In this document: positions 32,345 through 46,726 of the stretch, piece after piece
Position numbering within the stretch: position 1 is the stretch's first letter
Layout of the letters: each line of letters starts with the position of its first letter
NCBI GenBank assembly: GCA_934045075.1
Contig: OW203725.1
Coordinates: 19,613,497 to 19,677,496 of the forward strand
DNA length: 64,000 nucleotides
Source: Yponomeuta sedellus
Lineage: Eukaryota > Arthropoda > Insecta > Lepidoptera > Yponomeutidae
Direction: 5' to 3'
Made by a program: the position numbers and the translations under genes
The notes under the pieces: model-generated
What the model saw: only the letters and a program-made list of their open reading frames with translations
What the model was told of the DNA's origin: nothing
The model's database searches: none

Positions 32345-35300
32345 TTATTTATGTCGATATTCTCTTTCCTTTTTTTCCAAGAATTTTAAAAATCGTGTTG
32401 TTGCGTTATCTATGTTTTGTTCACTTTTACTGTTCTTAACATGCAAACAGGGTATAACTGTACCGACATGATTATTCTCGGTATTTAATTGAGTCATTAC
32501 ATGTTCAAATATCCTGGTTACTTCTGTCAATTTATTGTCAGGTCTGCCAGGTTTAACAGTCAAAGAGCAATTAAGCGGAAGGGCTTCAATTTCTAGTGTA
32601 CGTTTAAAGACTGCTGATAAATTACTATAGCTTTTGATGGGCGCCACACTTGCTGGCTTAGTGGCTGATGACGTTTCGGGCGTTTCTATTGGCTTAAGAT
32701 TGCGTTCGGCAGGTAGCTTGTATGGTGGTTCAACCGGTTTCTTTGGTTGTTTTAGCTTTGGAGCGAACGGTGGTGGTTCTTCGGGTGGTTGTGGTAGTGG
32801 TTTATTACTGTTAATGCTTACTTCAATATTTTTAAACAATGTGTTTATTTGTTTACTTAGGACGGACTCTTGTCTGGTCAACGTGTTATGTTTATCTTCC
32901 TCGAAACTCTCATCTTGAAGTATTTCAATTATAGCTTTTTCTTGGGTTGTTTCTTTCTTATTTGACTGCTGACGCAAGCATTTACGTAGGCATGCTTGTT
33001 TCACTTTATTCATCATATTGTTTATATCACGATCTGCGTTTATTCCAGGATCAGAAAGAAATTCTTCCCCACGATAGAAATAATCAAGCTTTAACGAGTG
33101 TCCTTTTACAGTGAGATCTGAATTGACACCGTAACATGGTGAAGTGATTGTTTGTCTAAAAATACATTCGAACTTACCCGTTGGTGCACTCGCGTCAGAC
33201 GCATGATCAATAACCACTAGAAAGAGTTAATTAAGTGAGTAAGCAACTTAAAAAATGTACCAATAAGGTTACATTATGTAATGAATGACGACAATATCAT
33301 GTTCTCTAAGTTTTCGTTCTCAAATGTTTGAATCAATATCTATGTATATTTTTACTAGATGAGTAGGTACATAATATGATATTTGTATATTATTAAATAG
33401 ATAGTTTCAGGTCACTGATGTCTATTTATTCCCGATTGTCGTTGGTTACAATTTTGTTAATCAGCACCTTTTCACATAGATCACAGGACAGTGTGAAACT
33501 TTGTTGACTATAAAACTGGAACAAAATAATCTTGAAATTGTAGTATTATTCTAACACTGGTTATTACCTCTTATTATGTCGGACAAAACTGCAGGACAGA
33601 TTCTGCCTGTCACTGAAGTTGTACTATTTAGGTCTGGAGAAGAATTGATTTCAATCAACCAAGGTTTAAATTGTTGGTCTAAAATAAAATCGCAGCCATA
33701 TAGTTCAAAGTTTCCCCTGGAACTGGATAGCAGGTTTTGGCAACTAAGCATAACACCAATTATGTTTTTTTTCATGCCTGGATAAATTATACTTTCCCAA
33801 ACCGTACTCTTATTGATAGATTCCAGGTATTCTTGGTATCGCTCCAGATCCCACATGTTGCTCTCTGGTAAATTCTTGTGTCTGTCAACACTGTTTTGAT
33901 ATTTCTTCTGCACGGCATTGTTGGTAAGATGGATTGATTCATGGAAGTTTATTACGTTGTAAGTTTGTGAGCTGAACTTTAAGTAGCAGTCTGCGTACAT
34001 CCAAACCGTCAGCGGATATGTGCTCGTTACGAGGTAGTATTGGCGTATATCAAATTTTGTGTCGTAGATCAGTAATGGTTCTTCTGGAAAATTAAAATAA
34101 AAGTTGAAACCTGAGTGCTTAAGGTGTCTTTGTGCCTCAGATGGGCACCTGTTTTAACTAAGCCCATTCTCTGCCCCCCAGTGGGCCCTATGGGCTGCAT
34201 TATTATTATTAGTTTGTAATAATTATGTTAAGGAGGATTAACCGAATCCGAAAGTCCGCACTGCGCTTCAAAACTGAAATCCCATTCGAATTGTGACTGC
34301 AAAGCTATAGTGGAACTGGGCAGACCACGTGGCGAAAATTGCCAACAATTGGGTTCCACGAGTTTGATATCGTAGACGTGGTCAGCCACGTCGGAGATGG
34401 AGAGACGATTTCTCAACGTTTTTATCTGAATGGCAGAGGTTGCTCAAGACAGCTAGGAGTAGAATATCATGGGTGTGATCTTTGCCCAGCAGTGGGACCC
34501 AAACTCGGATAACTAATGTTATGATTAAATATTAGTATGTATCAATATTATATTTTACGTACCTATATATTTTTGAATAACATATTTATTGTTTGACGTT
34601 AACAGGTTTGTTATTACTCCCAACTTGGAAGCCATTCGTATACCCCTGCCTCTCGAAAGATGATGGGGTTTTATAATCCAAATGTTGTTCCAACCTTCGC
34701 ATAATAGCTGGGGCCGATACTTAGTAATTTCTTTTAATACAAGTGTGGCGTAACTCATGTACAGTTTTATTTTATTCTCTTGCTCAACCCTAAATGTACC
34801 GTTTCTAGCAATAAGGTGGTAATAGTGTTTCAAAAATGTGTTCCACTGTCCATTGCTCGCGGTGACTATGTTTTTATCGACATCGTGGTTTTGTTTTGTA
34901 AGAAGATATTCCTTGCATCTGTTTATTGCAAACATTAGAACATTGCCTGAAACATTCCCTTCCTTTGAAAATACCACTTCTTCTTGAAATACCATTGTAA
35001 GGGTCCATTTTAACAGACTAGTGCATGCGGTGAGTTTATAATCGCTTATGAAATCTTCAATTTCTCCAACATCATAGCTATTGTATGTTCGCGGGCCACT
35101 AACATCAGCCACATCTTCTATATAAAACCAATAATTTGTTCTCATTGCATTACATAGTCCTTGTTTAGTGGTCCATGGGGAATCGAATTTTAGCCTATTA
35201 CAAATAATTGGACTTGTTGACTCTAAGATAGCTTTCAAATAGTCGTCTCTCACCATCGTAAATACAAAATTTGTTGGATACTTCTCTACTAAACACGATA

Positions 35301-36062
35301 AAAATAATCTTTCCAGTTCTTCATCAATTTCTGTTTGATTGGCACAGCCGTTTTTTAATCTAGCCAAGTTCATTCGATTTGCTGGTAGTTTCTCAACCCA
35401 ACCACGAGCATTCAAAGCCAAACGTAACGGTTTGAAGTTCCCAACAATTGTATAAATTTTCCTTTTGGCTATAGCTTTTTCGGCTAAGCCTTTTAGCATT
35501 TTGTATCTAGACGCCCTTTTTTGACAAGTTGTCAGTACAAAATGTCTGTCTTTAGATGAAAGACCACTTGACTGAGGCAGCATACTACGTTTAGCTAAAC
35601 TGTTGCTTTTGCTAATGTTTGGCACTTGAATGCAGGGAACATAATATAATTTGCTGGTGTTCCTTCTTCCAATATAAGAAAATTTTCTCTGTAACCAATA
35701 AAAAAGTCAATACCTGCTCTACATGTTTCCAGTAAAACAAAACTGTTTTTCTGATAATTTGCAATAAAGTTCCACTTCTGGCAAAATATTATGAATAGGG
35801 GTAAACTTAGGCATTTGCACAATTTGCTTTAGAGGAATCGTGTTTTTGTAAATAAGGCCGTAAATATTTGTTTTTAGTTTAAGTATTCTTTATATCAAAT
35901 TTTCTACTAAGTAATTTTAAATAAATGGTCATAACATAACATATAAAAATATACTTTTCCTGGTGAAGATATTATATTGGATGACCACAATTTATCCAAA
36001 GATAGATCTTGTTTTGTTAAATTTCGTTTACTATGTTTAGATTTTGCTGTATAAACATATTT
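32345..36062 (-). CDS. Tubulin monoglycylase TTLL3-like, gene A (5' end incomplete)
   Basis: TTLL3-type enzymes use ATP to ligate the first glycine onto glutamates in tubulin tails of cilia and flagella. Exons found: 36062-35955 (tentative, 36 codons, phase 0), 35688-34563, 34083-33568 and 33216-32345. An in-frame ATG at 35583 is the minimal start; a further upstream exon is likely. Motifs: NARGWVEKL (glycylase N-terminal signature), DFISDYKLTACTSLLKW, NIWIIKPHHLSRGRGIRMA (ATP-grasp nucleotide binding), [52 protein letters not shown] followed by INSSPDL (metal and ligand site). The C-terminal 290 residues are low-complexity and Pro-rich (PLPQPPEEPPPFAPK) and not conserved. Compared with gene B, five introns are missing here and two are kept at the same codon and phase (after KYI-G and after the RG preceding VVID). 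A LINE tail lies in the intron 34084-34562. Confidence 0.9.
34270..34510 (+). mobile_element. LINE 3' fragment in an intron of gene A
   Basis: Plus-strand frames give WADHVAKIANNW and, after shifts, RRRWRDDFSTFLSEWQRL, then tttgcccagcagtgggaccc. This is the C-terminal end and 3' tail of a non-LTR element. Confidence 0.65.
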
Positions 36063-39000
36063 CTGCAAAATAAATAAGTAACTACAAAGTATGACTACTA
36101 AATTGACATTATTCTTTATACCATTAGACCATTAAATTCTATGATACAGGTGTCATGGAATATTAGAATGTTTCAATAGTCCTTGGTGATTACGCCTATC
36201 GTTAACACAGAGCTAGGTCTTATTTTACCATATTAATTAGCCTACGACCTATTGTCAGAACTACCAAATATACACAAAAAAATCGGTGAAGTCGTTTCGG
36301 AAGACTTCGATAACAAACACTGTGACTCGAAATTTTCATAATTCGTAAACATAATAATGGGACTGCAAATTATTGTTAATTCAGTGCCAGTGTTACAATT
36401 ATGAAGTTATCACTGCATTAAGGTAGGTACTGCCTGGCCTGGGTGGCTTATCATTTTAGGCGTAAATTGTTCTGTGAAAACTCGGAAAAGGTACCTTTAT
36501 TTTGAAGTGTTTCTTATTCCTGGATGACATTATTGTTGCGATCGAGATTTTCGGAAAGACTGAGTACTATTTTCTATGGTAGGTCAACATGAGGTGTTGA
36601 GTAGGAGTAAAGGTCTGCAACGAACAATAGAAGTGAAAACGCAACCCAGCTAAATTTCAACTTAATGTTACGAGTGCAGATGTTATGACACGACATAACT
36701 CAGTTCTGTCTCATTCATCAGCTCGTATTCATCCACTGCTGGGGGTAGATCACTTCCGAGGCACGCCACTTCATCCTCCAGCCTTTTATATTGTTCTGAA
36801 AACCAGCCGCTCACAACAAGCAATCTGCATTGAGGCGTGAAAGGCAACGTTCAAACAATTCCGTGTGTATGAGTAAAATACTGAAGAAGTACGTTTAAAA
36901 GTATTATTCTCGATTCACCGCTATCCCATTTCAAGCTTGTAAGCTGTGAATGTATAACACTACATAGCTTAAGCTTAGACTAAAAAAAATAGACTGTGTT
37001 CCACAGCATACACTGTCTGAGTTATGTACATACTTGGCTACTCCATGTTTAATAATGTGTGCCATTAGGCCATTGATATGTTTGGGTTTGTATCATATGC
37101 TGTGAATACGTGTATCGGTTTATTTATCCATATTGATATTTCAGGTGGTTTCAGGACAAAACGATGACAAACTATTGTCAGACATTTTTGACAATGTCAC
37201 TTTAATTTTACGATCAAATAATATGAAAACTTTTTATTCATAAAAGCGCAGATACTGCGGCTTACTGAACGTTACAACTCAAACTAGGAGTCCATTCAAA
37301 ATCTAGATCATTTTGGAGAAAAAATGGACAAAAGAAACTCCAAACTTAGTCTTTGCCCAATATTTGAGAACTGTAGAATCAGGATAGAGGTTGTGCAGGA
37401 AAAAATAATTAAGCGCATTTCATTTCAAATCTCTGTAAAACGGTCTGTCTCTTTAGTTCAACGTAGTGGTTATATACTCTTTGGTTCAAACCCGTTCAAA
37501 CAAATAAAATTTGCGTGTGGCTACTTTTTTTGAAACTCTGAAATTGTCCTTAGGATTTATTTTTGATGTATGATAAATGAAGGAATTAAAAGTTAGGACT
37601 CGATATTATGAAACTCTAGCAAATCATGGAGTCTAAAGTTGAGACCCTAGGTCCTCACATAGAGGATTAAGGACGCTAAGGACGGCTACACTTTGAACAC
37701 TATAGATAAAAATTTAAGCCAATACACAGAGGATCTAATATCTGTTGCAAGTTCATACATTAATGAAAATATTATGTAAATTAGAAAAAAATATACAGAC
37801 TTCGAAAATATTGATATCAGAACTAGAAAAGAACATAAATTTTCATTTACACGTTAGACGTGATAGAAGGTAAGGTTCTACTACAAGATTTCTCAAGATA
37901 TATTATCAGAGTTACCTCCCACACGGTTTTAAAAATTTGTTAAGAACACTCCGTGCAGAAAATCATATATTATAGTAGGATTGTTCAGAAAGCAAAAATA
38001 TCTGGTATTAGTATTAAATGGTATTTAGAAGACGTTTGTGTCTAGTGTTCAGCACAATTTTTAAATGGAAAACTCTGTTAATTATGTTAAAAACTTCTTA
38101 AAAGAATAAATGTAAAGCTTCTATGTTAGCATTTACTCCACATAATGAACTAACAGACAAAGGAAACATTAGGTATAAAAATATTTAAATGGAATCGACA
38201 TGAAACCTACATTTACTTATGTTGCTGCAATCTAAAATAAATTGTCATCCCCCTATTTCCTTTTTTAGAAATTAAATTAAATTTTGGTTTTTTTACTCTC
38301 TCAAAAGTATTTATTTTTTCGGGTACCTATCGAATATGTTGCACATTTTATTTTCACAAATAGGTAACCTGTTGAAATTGTGTAATTTTTCACACGTTAA
38401 GCATAATAAAACGAAAACAAAAAATATTGTAGGACTAAGGGCACGAATTTCAACAAGGTCATACATACATAACATTCAGACAAGTGGTGACTTGTTATTA
38501 CTATTACAATATTCAAAATTTATTTAGTAGCATATAGGATTTTAAATGTACATAAGTTAAAGGTTTAATCTTATTTGCGTAATAAAATTTAACGTGCATG
38601 AGAGTTAAGGGGTAATTTTGAACAAAAATATACAAAGCATAGACCGCGTTTTGTGATAATATCGGGGGGCACGGCAGTGCCCCCGCCAAGTCGAGCGCGA
38701 AGCAAACGCTGCCGTACTATCCTTTATTGGAAGCATTTCGCCCCATTTTCAGGCCCCTATTTGAGAACCTCTGATTAAGACCAGAACGCAGAAATTTTTG
38801 TCATCTAGTAATGTATAATCGCATACTTAAAATCCAAGATTTCAAGGCTGTAGCTCATGTTTTTACAGAATGATTTTGGTGGGATCTTGTTTTCACAAAT
38901 TGTTAGGCATAAACACAGATTTTGGCGTAGTCTTTTCTATGGTGACCATAGGTAATACGATGCAAATGGGCTTTTGTAAGCTCCTTTATGTATGAAATGA

Positions 39001-39170
39001 GGGTCCAACTCTCGTCCAGAGCTCGATTCTTTGACTTTCACAAAAATTTGACTCCAACCTTCATAATTCTTTGGGAATTCTTCACCACATCCTAAGCACA
39101 TTTTCAAAAAGCTTTAACAAAGCGACTCTCACACCCTAAGCGAATAAAAAAGCTTTGAATATGTAATGGA
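36063..39170. other. Spacer between the two TTLL3-like genes
   Basis: Should contain the missing 5' exon(s) and promoter of gene A. A GC-rich imperfect hairpin lies at 38660-38722 (gcacggcagtgcccccgcc ... gctgccgtac). Motif copies of gaatcgtgtttttataaa type occur at 35832 and 38873. No further coding region could be supported. Confidence 0.4.
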
Positions 39171-39270
39171 TAATTAAAACTGTTTTTATACGGATTTATG
39201 CTCGTTTATTACATTTTTTACAATTTTCCAACGTTTCGGCACTTTTTCAGGTGCCGTGGTCCCGGATGAC
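39171..39270 (+). mobile_element. Penelope-like element end fragment
   Basis: Matches the 3' terminal part of the element at 27170-27975 (taattaaaactgtttttata ... ttttcaggtgccgtggtccc). No coding part. Confidence 0.7.
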
Positions 39271-39694
39271 TGTAATTATGTTATGTAATGGATGTTTTTT
39301 TATACAGATTTTTACTTAAAGTTTTCATAAAAATCAATGATAGGTGTATTATATAATCCGTAATACATTTAATTCAATTCTGCTTTATGGACTCACTGTA
39401 CTGATTGTCACGTGTTAGACAAGACTATAGCCAATCGAGAGCAAACGAGGCTCGGTCAGAATTTTAAAGCAATCAGAGCTGTTCTTCTTAAATTTAGAGT
39501 TTTCATCGTTTTATTTAGTACTATAGTTTGATATTGTTATCTAAAAGAATTTTCCTATAGTGTATAAAAGAGGGGTATTTGCCTGGGAGAGGATAAGTTT
39601 AAGATTATGTTGAAAATCAGAAAGTTTTTTTTTAATATGTATAGTTTAATTAGCACTGCGAAGGTTTTTAACAAACACACTGGCTGGACAAAAA

Positions 39695-42600
39695 CTAAAA
39701 ATTACACTTTTTATGAAAGTTCTCAGGTGAGACATCAACACGATATGGGGCATACATTGATGTTTTGTTTGCTACAACATCAGACTTCACAACTTTACTT
39801 GGGTTTCGCAACCGACAAATACTTTTACCGATAGCGCTTAATTTTTTTAAGGGATCCACGTCGTCATAATTTTTCTTTGTTTGTTTATCTTCTACTATAT
39901 GTTTACTATTTGAATTAAACATGCCAGATTTTGTCAGCCGAAGAGGGAGAAAGACATCTGGCTTATGAACACTTTTATTTTGTACCGATATCGTTGAACG
40001 AAGTATACTGGCCGTCTCACGCTCCCACTCGTCTGGGTCTATGTAGCAGCGTTTATTTCCGACCGATCGGTCAACTTTAGGGTTTTCCGATTTCGCAGAC
40101 TCAGTTCGATATCTGCTTGTTTGTTTTCCTACTTGTCGATCGCTGGGTTGACAGCACGAGTGTGGTACGATACGAAGTTTACATCCAGTGTTTCTTTCCC
40201 GTCTTATTCCTTTGATAGCCCTAAAAGAGAGTGCGGATGATTTACGTTTCTTTGATTCGCCCTTTAGTGAGAGATTCGACTTCACAGAAGTAAGAGCTTG
40301 CCGTACCGTGAGCGATTCACTGGGACCTAACAAAATACCATCCTTATTTAAAGTGGCGCCATCGTAAGGATTCAACCAAGTTAAAAAATCCGTTATTATT
40401 GGGCCGTGGTACTCTGATGGAAGTGGATGATCGATAACTTTTAAAGTATCTCCAGAAGGTATTTTAAGAACAGGCGTAATACGAGCATCATGTTTTTTAT
40501 CTTTGTTGTTTTTCTTCAGGAGTTTCTTCCCATTTATACAAAGTGACAGCCCAAGATAAGCAGGAGCTTTAGGGACATTTTGTCTGTAGACCAGTTCAAA
40601 TGTTCCAGTATCAGCTTCAGGATTATAACGTCTATCCAGTACGACTGAAACATAAAAATAATACACCTTTGTAATACAGTTTGTTTAAAGATCCTATAAG
40701 AAACCCTTAAAGGATCACTTTGCTGTCCGTCTTTCCATCAGATAAAAGAAGTACGTGCGTTGATGCGGAAAAAAACGTATATTTCGACACTTAAGGGAAT
40801 CTTAGGGTACTTTCGGTTGATCAAGAACAAGAACCATAAAATTGGGTAAGTAATAATAATATCTAAAAACCTATATAGAGGCTAAAAATTCCACCCATGC
40901 CGGGATCCGAACCCGCGACATCTGGCTATCCGTGCCAGCGCTCTTTCCAACTGAGCTAATGGGCGACTCACCGGCATCAGCGAAATTTCGAACCTCTTTA
41001 CACTATTCTCTGTATTACGTACAGGCAGCGACATCTGGCTTAAGTAAATTGCAGCACTTACAGCTCCGACTAGCTACTTTGCAGTTAGGTTTTTACATCG
41101 GATGGACCCACATGATTATACTATTTTTATTTTTAATGCACTAACCCGTGCTAAGGACAATTTTAAAAACCTATTTAGAGGCTAAAAATTTCACCCATGC
41201 CGAATGGGTTCAAAACCGACCCATGGGTTCGAATCCCGGCATGGGTGGAACTTTTAGCCTCTAAATAGGTTTTTAAAATTGTCCTTAGCACGGGTTGGTG
41301 CATTAAAAATAAAAATAGTATAATAATAATATCGTCTACATACCCCAACCCCAACCCTAGGTCTTGGATGTTTACATGATTGTGATGTCGCTGTTCCCAG
41401 TTCTCACGACACAGAGTCTCCTAGTGTAGGCCCAGAAGTAATGTATGTGCATGTATGTAAATGTTATGTTATATACAAGAAAAAACTAGAAATTATAAAG
41501 TTTTTATTAAATCCTAAAAAAAATGTTTTTGAAGTTCGGGAAAAGCTCGGAAAAAACTGCGAGGCTAGATTCCTAAACTATTTATAATTTGTAGTACCCA
41601 GCTACAAGTTCGCACGAAACCCTCGGTGGGCGAGTTCGACTTATACTTGGCCGGTTTTTTAAATAAGGATTCAATAGATAGGGACGAAAATAGTCTGTAA
41701 TGTACCTTTTATAACATCTCCAAGGCACTCAGGGCACAGGCGTGCCGTGACAGAAGTCGTTGGAGCCAAATCAGGACTAGAATTGATTTCAATGAGCCAC
41801 GGAGTGAAGTCATCAGTCAACATAAAGTCAGCGCCATACAACTCGAAGCTGTTCTGCCTTTTGTCCATAGAGTCTTGACATGCCAACATTGCACCGATCA
41901 GTGACTCTTTTATCCCGGGGTATATTTTGGAGTCCCACATGTCATATTCGCCTATCTGACTTTAAAAATTGGACACAATATTCGTCAATAATTTTCAAGT
42001 ATGTACAGTCACGTGCACGTATGAACTTCAATACCTTGTCAAGGTGAATATTGTCATTTTCTCATGCATCAGGCTAGAAGAGGTTAATGGGACAAGGTTC
42101 TAAGGTATTTACAAGTTAATGCACACGACTATACTATGTCGATCTAGATCTAAAATTATGTTACGGATTTGCATTATTTACCGGAGATACGCCTTAAACG
42201 TGTGGCAGTCCCACATATTTTCATCGGGAAGGGCTTTGTCACGTTCAGTATAGTTTTTGTACTTGTGTTGCACCGCATTATTTGTGAGATGCACCGACTC
42301 GTGATAGTTCGATAAACTAAATATCTGGGAGCTGAATCTCAGGTAGCTGTCTCTGTAAAAATGGAAAATAACTGACGGAATAGCCAATTGATCTAAAGTC
42401 GATTACCGGAATAAGCATGCGTACTTGTACACCCATATGGTCAGAGGTTGACAATTAGTTACCAGAAACCATTGCCTTATATCAAACTTCGTGTCGTAAA
42501 TAACTAGCGGGTTTTCTGGAATAAACGTAAAATTGTATTACTGGAAAGAATCAGTATAAAACTTAAAACATGAATAGTCCAACTATCATTACCTACCTAT

Positions 42601-45110
42601 ATATTTTTGGACAACATATTTATTTTTATGTGCAGCAGAATGGTTAACCAGATCTATGATGTCTTTGATATTATTCATTAACTGTATGCCTTTCCCACGA
42701 CATTTGTTACCAGGCTTTACTATCCATATATTTAAAATGCCATCAATATCCATTTGCGGCCAATATTTGTGTACGGATGCAAGGAGCTTCGCTCCTCTAT
42801 TCTCTATTGTCCTGTAAAATTAGGAATAATTATAACTTTATTAATTCTATGCAATTATAAAAGAAGTTATTATTAGTGCCGTGTTCTGTAAAAATGCCAT
42901 ATCAACTTAGTTCAGTGTTTTATAAACGACACGCCGCTATTTGCCCTTAACTTTTCAATTATGATCAGGAAATAAATAAAATACTTATAATTTCCATACA
43001 ACGGGATCACTTATGCTAGACTGAGGCCATTTCTTGAAATCAAGTATGGCGGACTCCAGCAGGAATCGAACCCACGGCATTTGTTTTGCTACCAAGCGTG
43101 TAAACGGCTAGCAGTCTAGTGGTCTAGACCTATGAAGCATTATGGAGTCGATATACGTCCCACTGCTAGGATCAGGGCTTCAAATTTTATTACTATTTGT
43201 AAATGGTTCTTGATTTAATGAAAACTATCTTTTAGACTTTTATTTTTGCAGAACATCTTTCAAACAAAGTTTCATTCCAATCTAGCTGGTTATTAAACTC
43301 GTTTGTATGGGATATTAACGAGACGCACTTAATTAATTTTTGCAATTACCTGACGTTGTATGCGTTATCTTCAATAAGTTTTGATTTCTCATGGACTAGG
43401 AGATAATGGTACGTGAGGAATTGGTCCCACTCATGTTCCCATACATGTTGAGCTTGGTCCTCAGTTTCATCTATATCTCTATGCGTATTAAATGTAATGT
43501 ACTCCTCAATTCTGTTTAAGGCAAATTCTAGTGCAGTGAAGGGTACCTTTCCAGTAAAACTTACTACATCTTGCAGATGATCTCCTTTTTTATTAACTAT
43601 TATTGTTAGCCATTTGATAAGACTGATGCAGGCAGTTAGACGGAAGTCCTCAATGAATTCCTCTAAACTGTCCGAGTTGTGTATGTTGTAACAACGTGGA
43701 AATCTAGTGAAAGCTATGCCAGGTTGGGTGTACCAGTGCATCTGGGTTAACGAAGCCGTTAGACCTTCTTTCGTGGTGAAAATAGATCTGCAGAATCTGA
43801 AAGAAAAATTTATAGAATTACATCCAATTGTGCTACGCAATACCTGCATTGATTACGATAATATGTTATTAATATACACAACCATTGGTACTTAAATAAT
43901 TTTGTTGTTAAGGAGATAGGGCGTCGTCGTCGTCAGGCTATAAATACCGCTCAAGGGCATTTTTATTACAAAGGGTATCCCTGGCTGTGCAGAGCAGTAT
44001 TGCGGCCAGTTTCATGGGTACCTTTGGGTCGGATATGTCTCGGGCGGTTTATTTATTGACTTTTTTCTATATATTGTCTAAAAGTTGTGTAAACATTGAA
44101 TCTCAATATAGGTACCTACTCTAACTACGCTGGAATGGTAGCGATCGTCGTAAATTATTGAATAAAAAAGATCGTAAAGATGATTAATTCTAACAGGTAA
44201 CTAAATTACACTATATCTTGACAAAAATACCTGCTAAGAATAACATCCTTATTGCTTAACAGCCAGTCGTATTTATCTCTTTTCGTTGTCCACAGAAAGT
44301 CGACAGAGTGGTGCTCCATGAATTTATACAGGATCATCCTTTCCACCCTGTTCAGCTCCTTTCCGGTTGCCTTTTTGGGGTCCAAGTGAACTGGGGGATG
44401 TCGGGCCTAAACAACAAAAAGTAAAAAACAACAAATTTGTCTTTTGGTAACGTGGATATCTGTAAATAGGTATTGTCAATAAAAAAATAATAACTCCAAA
44501 TTCCAGAAACGTCACAATAAGTACATAAGATCTGCGAGATATCTTAAGTTGTAGGAGAAACCGAACAAGAACCGCATTAAAATCAAGTACGTGATAAATG
44601 CAAAGTAGCTCGGTACCTTATGAGATTCGTACTTCTCGACCCATCCCCTTTCAAGGAGAGCTCGTCGGATAGCAGGGAATCCCCCGCCCTTGATCATGAA
44701 CACTTTGCGATCCTTCATAGCAGCTTCCGCGACCTTCTTAAGCTCATTCCACCGCTCCGTGCTCACCCAAGTTCTGTACTGCTTTAGTTGATCTTTTTCG
44801 GCAGATGTATCTGGAAATGTTTATCTAGGAAGTAATTAGCGTACTGCCGATTCGGTTAGAAAATAAGTCTTATTTCAGTCAAAAAACTGCCTGATAGTTT
44901 GAAGCTATCTTCAACTTTACGTAGTTTCATCCCGAACTGTGATGGTATTGAGTGCGTGACAGCTATTTATATTGAAGATATCATACCTCCACCATTATCA
45001 GACTTCGACAACGACACAGCACTGACTGGCCGCAGCTCTTTCTTGCTGACACTGTCCTTGTGAAGCTTCGAGTCGGATACGCTCTCTTCTAACTCCATCG
45101 TTACTGCCAT
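39695..45110 (-). CDS. Tubulin monoglycylase TTLL3-like, gene B (873 aa, nine exons)
   Basis: Complete gene model: exons 45110-44987, 44810-44617, 44406-44231, 43796-43350, 42811-42597, 42515-42425, 42352-42182, 41959-41706 and 40644-39695. All borders are GT-AG, phases agree and the sum is exactly 874 codons with the stop. Domains in order: a short acidic N terminus ([15 protein letters not shown]); the glycylase N-terminal signature ([14 protein letters not shown], residues about 95); [16 protein letters not shown]; the ATP-grasp loop [87 protein letters not shown] and [19 protein letters not shown]. The last exon (316 codons) is a basic, Ser-rich tail without recognised domain. Enzyme family is firm; mono- versus polyglycylation cannot be read from sequence. 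Neighbour gene A is a tandem paralogue 3.6 kb downstream. Acceptor of exon 8 (AAAG/TCAG) was chosen because it alone keeps the frame. Confidence 0.95.
40863..41112 (-). mobile_element. tRNA-derived SINE, family 1, copy c (with 5' extension)
   Basis: Minus-strand copy with the tRNA-like head (reverse of 40892-40964) and the same 140-base 5' extension as copy b. It lies in the last intron of TTLL3-like gene B. Confidence 0.8.
41114..41335. repeat. Inverted pair of family 1 SINE 3' halves
   Basis: Two arms of roughly 90 bases (41114-41209 and 41227-41335) are reverse complements of each other, including the tail up to atactatttttatttttaat. The centre is the truncated tRNA-like head. It lies in the last intron of gene B. 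Confidence 0.8.
43035..43105 (-). mobile_element. tRNA-derived SINE head, family 2, second copy
   Basis: Reverse-strand A- and B-box-like strings (gccgtttacacgc, ggttcgattcctgctgg) similar to 20866-20945. Located in an intron of gene B. Confidence 0.55.
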
Positions 45111-46000
45111 GGCTGCACTTTGTATGTTGCAAAAATTCTGCAAAAGACAAGCTGATCCTTCGTGAATTTAGACATAGTGTTTTTACTTTAGGTTGGTAGC
45201 TAAGACTCGGCTGTCTCGTTGGCGGGTCGTCGAAAGACTGAACAGTTATCCAAGTTGCTAAATAATATAACCTGCAGTGCAATAACCTACTTTAATTTAA
45301 CCTACATTAGGGGCTCCAGGGTTTATCAGCACGGAAAGGCAGTGGCGCGTATCCCCGCCTGGCACCTACGTGACGTCACATGAAGGCGTCCTTCGTTCCG
45401 CGTTAGGTAGGTATTACCTGCTGTTGTTACGCGGAAATTAATAAAACCAAATTACTTTGACTTACCTCCTATAACTAGGTCGAAATTAATCGCATCGACG
45501 TTTGAAAGACGGAATAGCGTCTATAAAGTAATAGGATTATTTGTGGGTTAAAACACAATAAATTTATGGAGTAAAATTTGGATTTCTACTTTTATGTAAA
45601 GAGTAGGTTACTTTTTTTTATTATATAAGTCAATATTGACATGTTACAATAAGGTGATATAAGTCAGATTATTCAAAATTAGGTTTTCAATCATGGAGGT
45701 TGGTTGGTTGGTTGGTCAAGTGAACGGTGTCAGGGTATCGGTAGAATGGCGTTCTCACACTCGGGAGGTGTTGGGTTCGTGTGTTCGGTAGGTATTTACT
45801 AATTACTGTTTTTGCTAAGTTACGGACTCGCTAACATGGAATGCATGCTAATCAAGCCCGTACACTCTGAGGGAAGGCCTGTGAATGATATGAATGTACG
45901 TGAATGTAGGTACCATATAATAGACAAAAGTTTGTTGTTAGTGCTAATAGTACATTAAATATCTGTGAAGTGTAAATACCATTAAATAACCTAACCTAAC
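45111..46000. other. Upstream region of gene B, no gene recognised
   Basis: Presumed promoter region of gene B. Contains a short ggttggttggttggttgg run (45696-45713) and a degenerate tRNA-like region around 45740-45790. The right end (cctaacctaacc, 45989-46000) leads into the CCTG array. Confidence 0.4.

Positions 46001-46726
<726 letters not shown>

Noticed and set aside
35595..35822. Frame upstream of TTLL3-like gene A (LILEEGTPANYIMFPAF)
   Set aside because: It overlaps the gene A exon in another frame, has no ATG start and no family match; the in-frame exon starting at 35688 joins the gene better.
45989..46000. Telomere repeat (CCTAA)n
   Set aside because: Only about two units, better explained as the seed of the tetranucleotide array.
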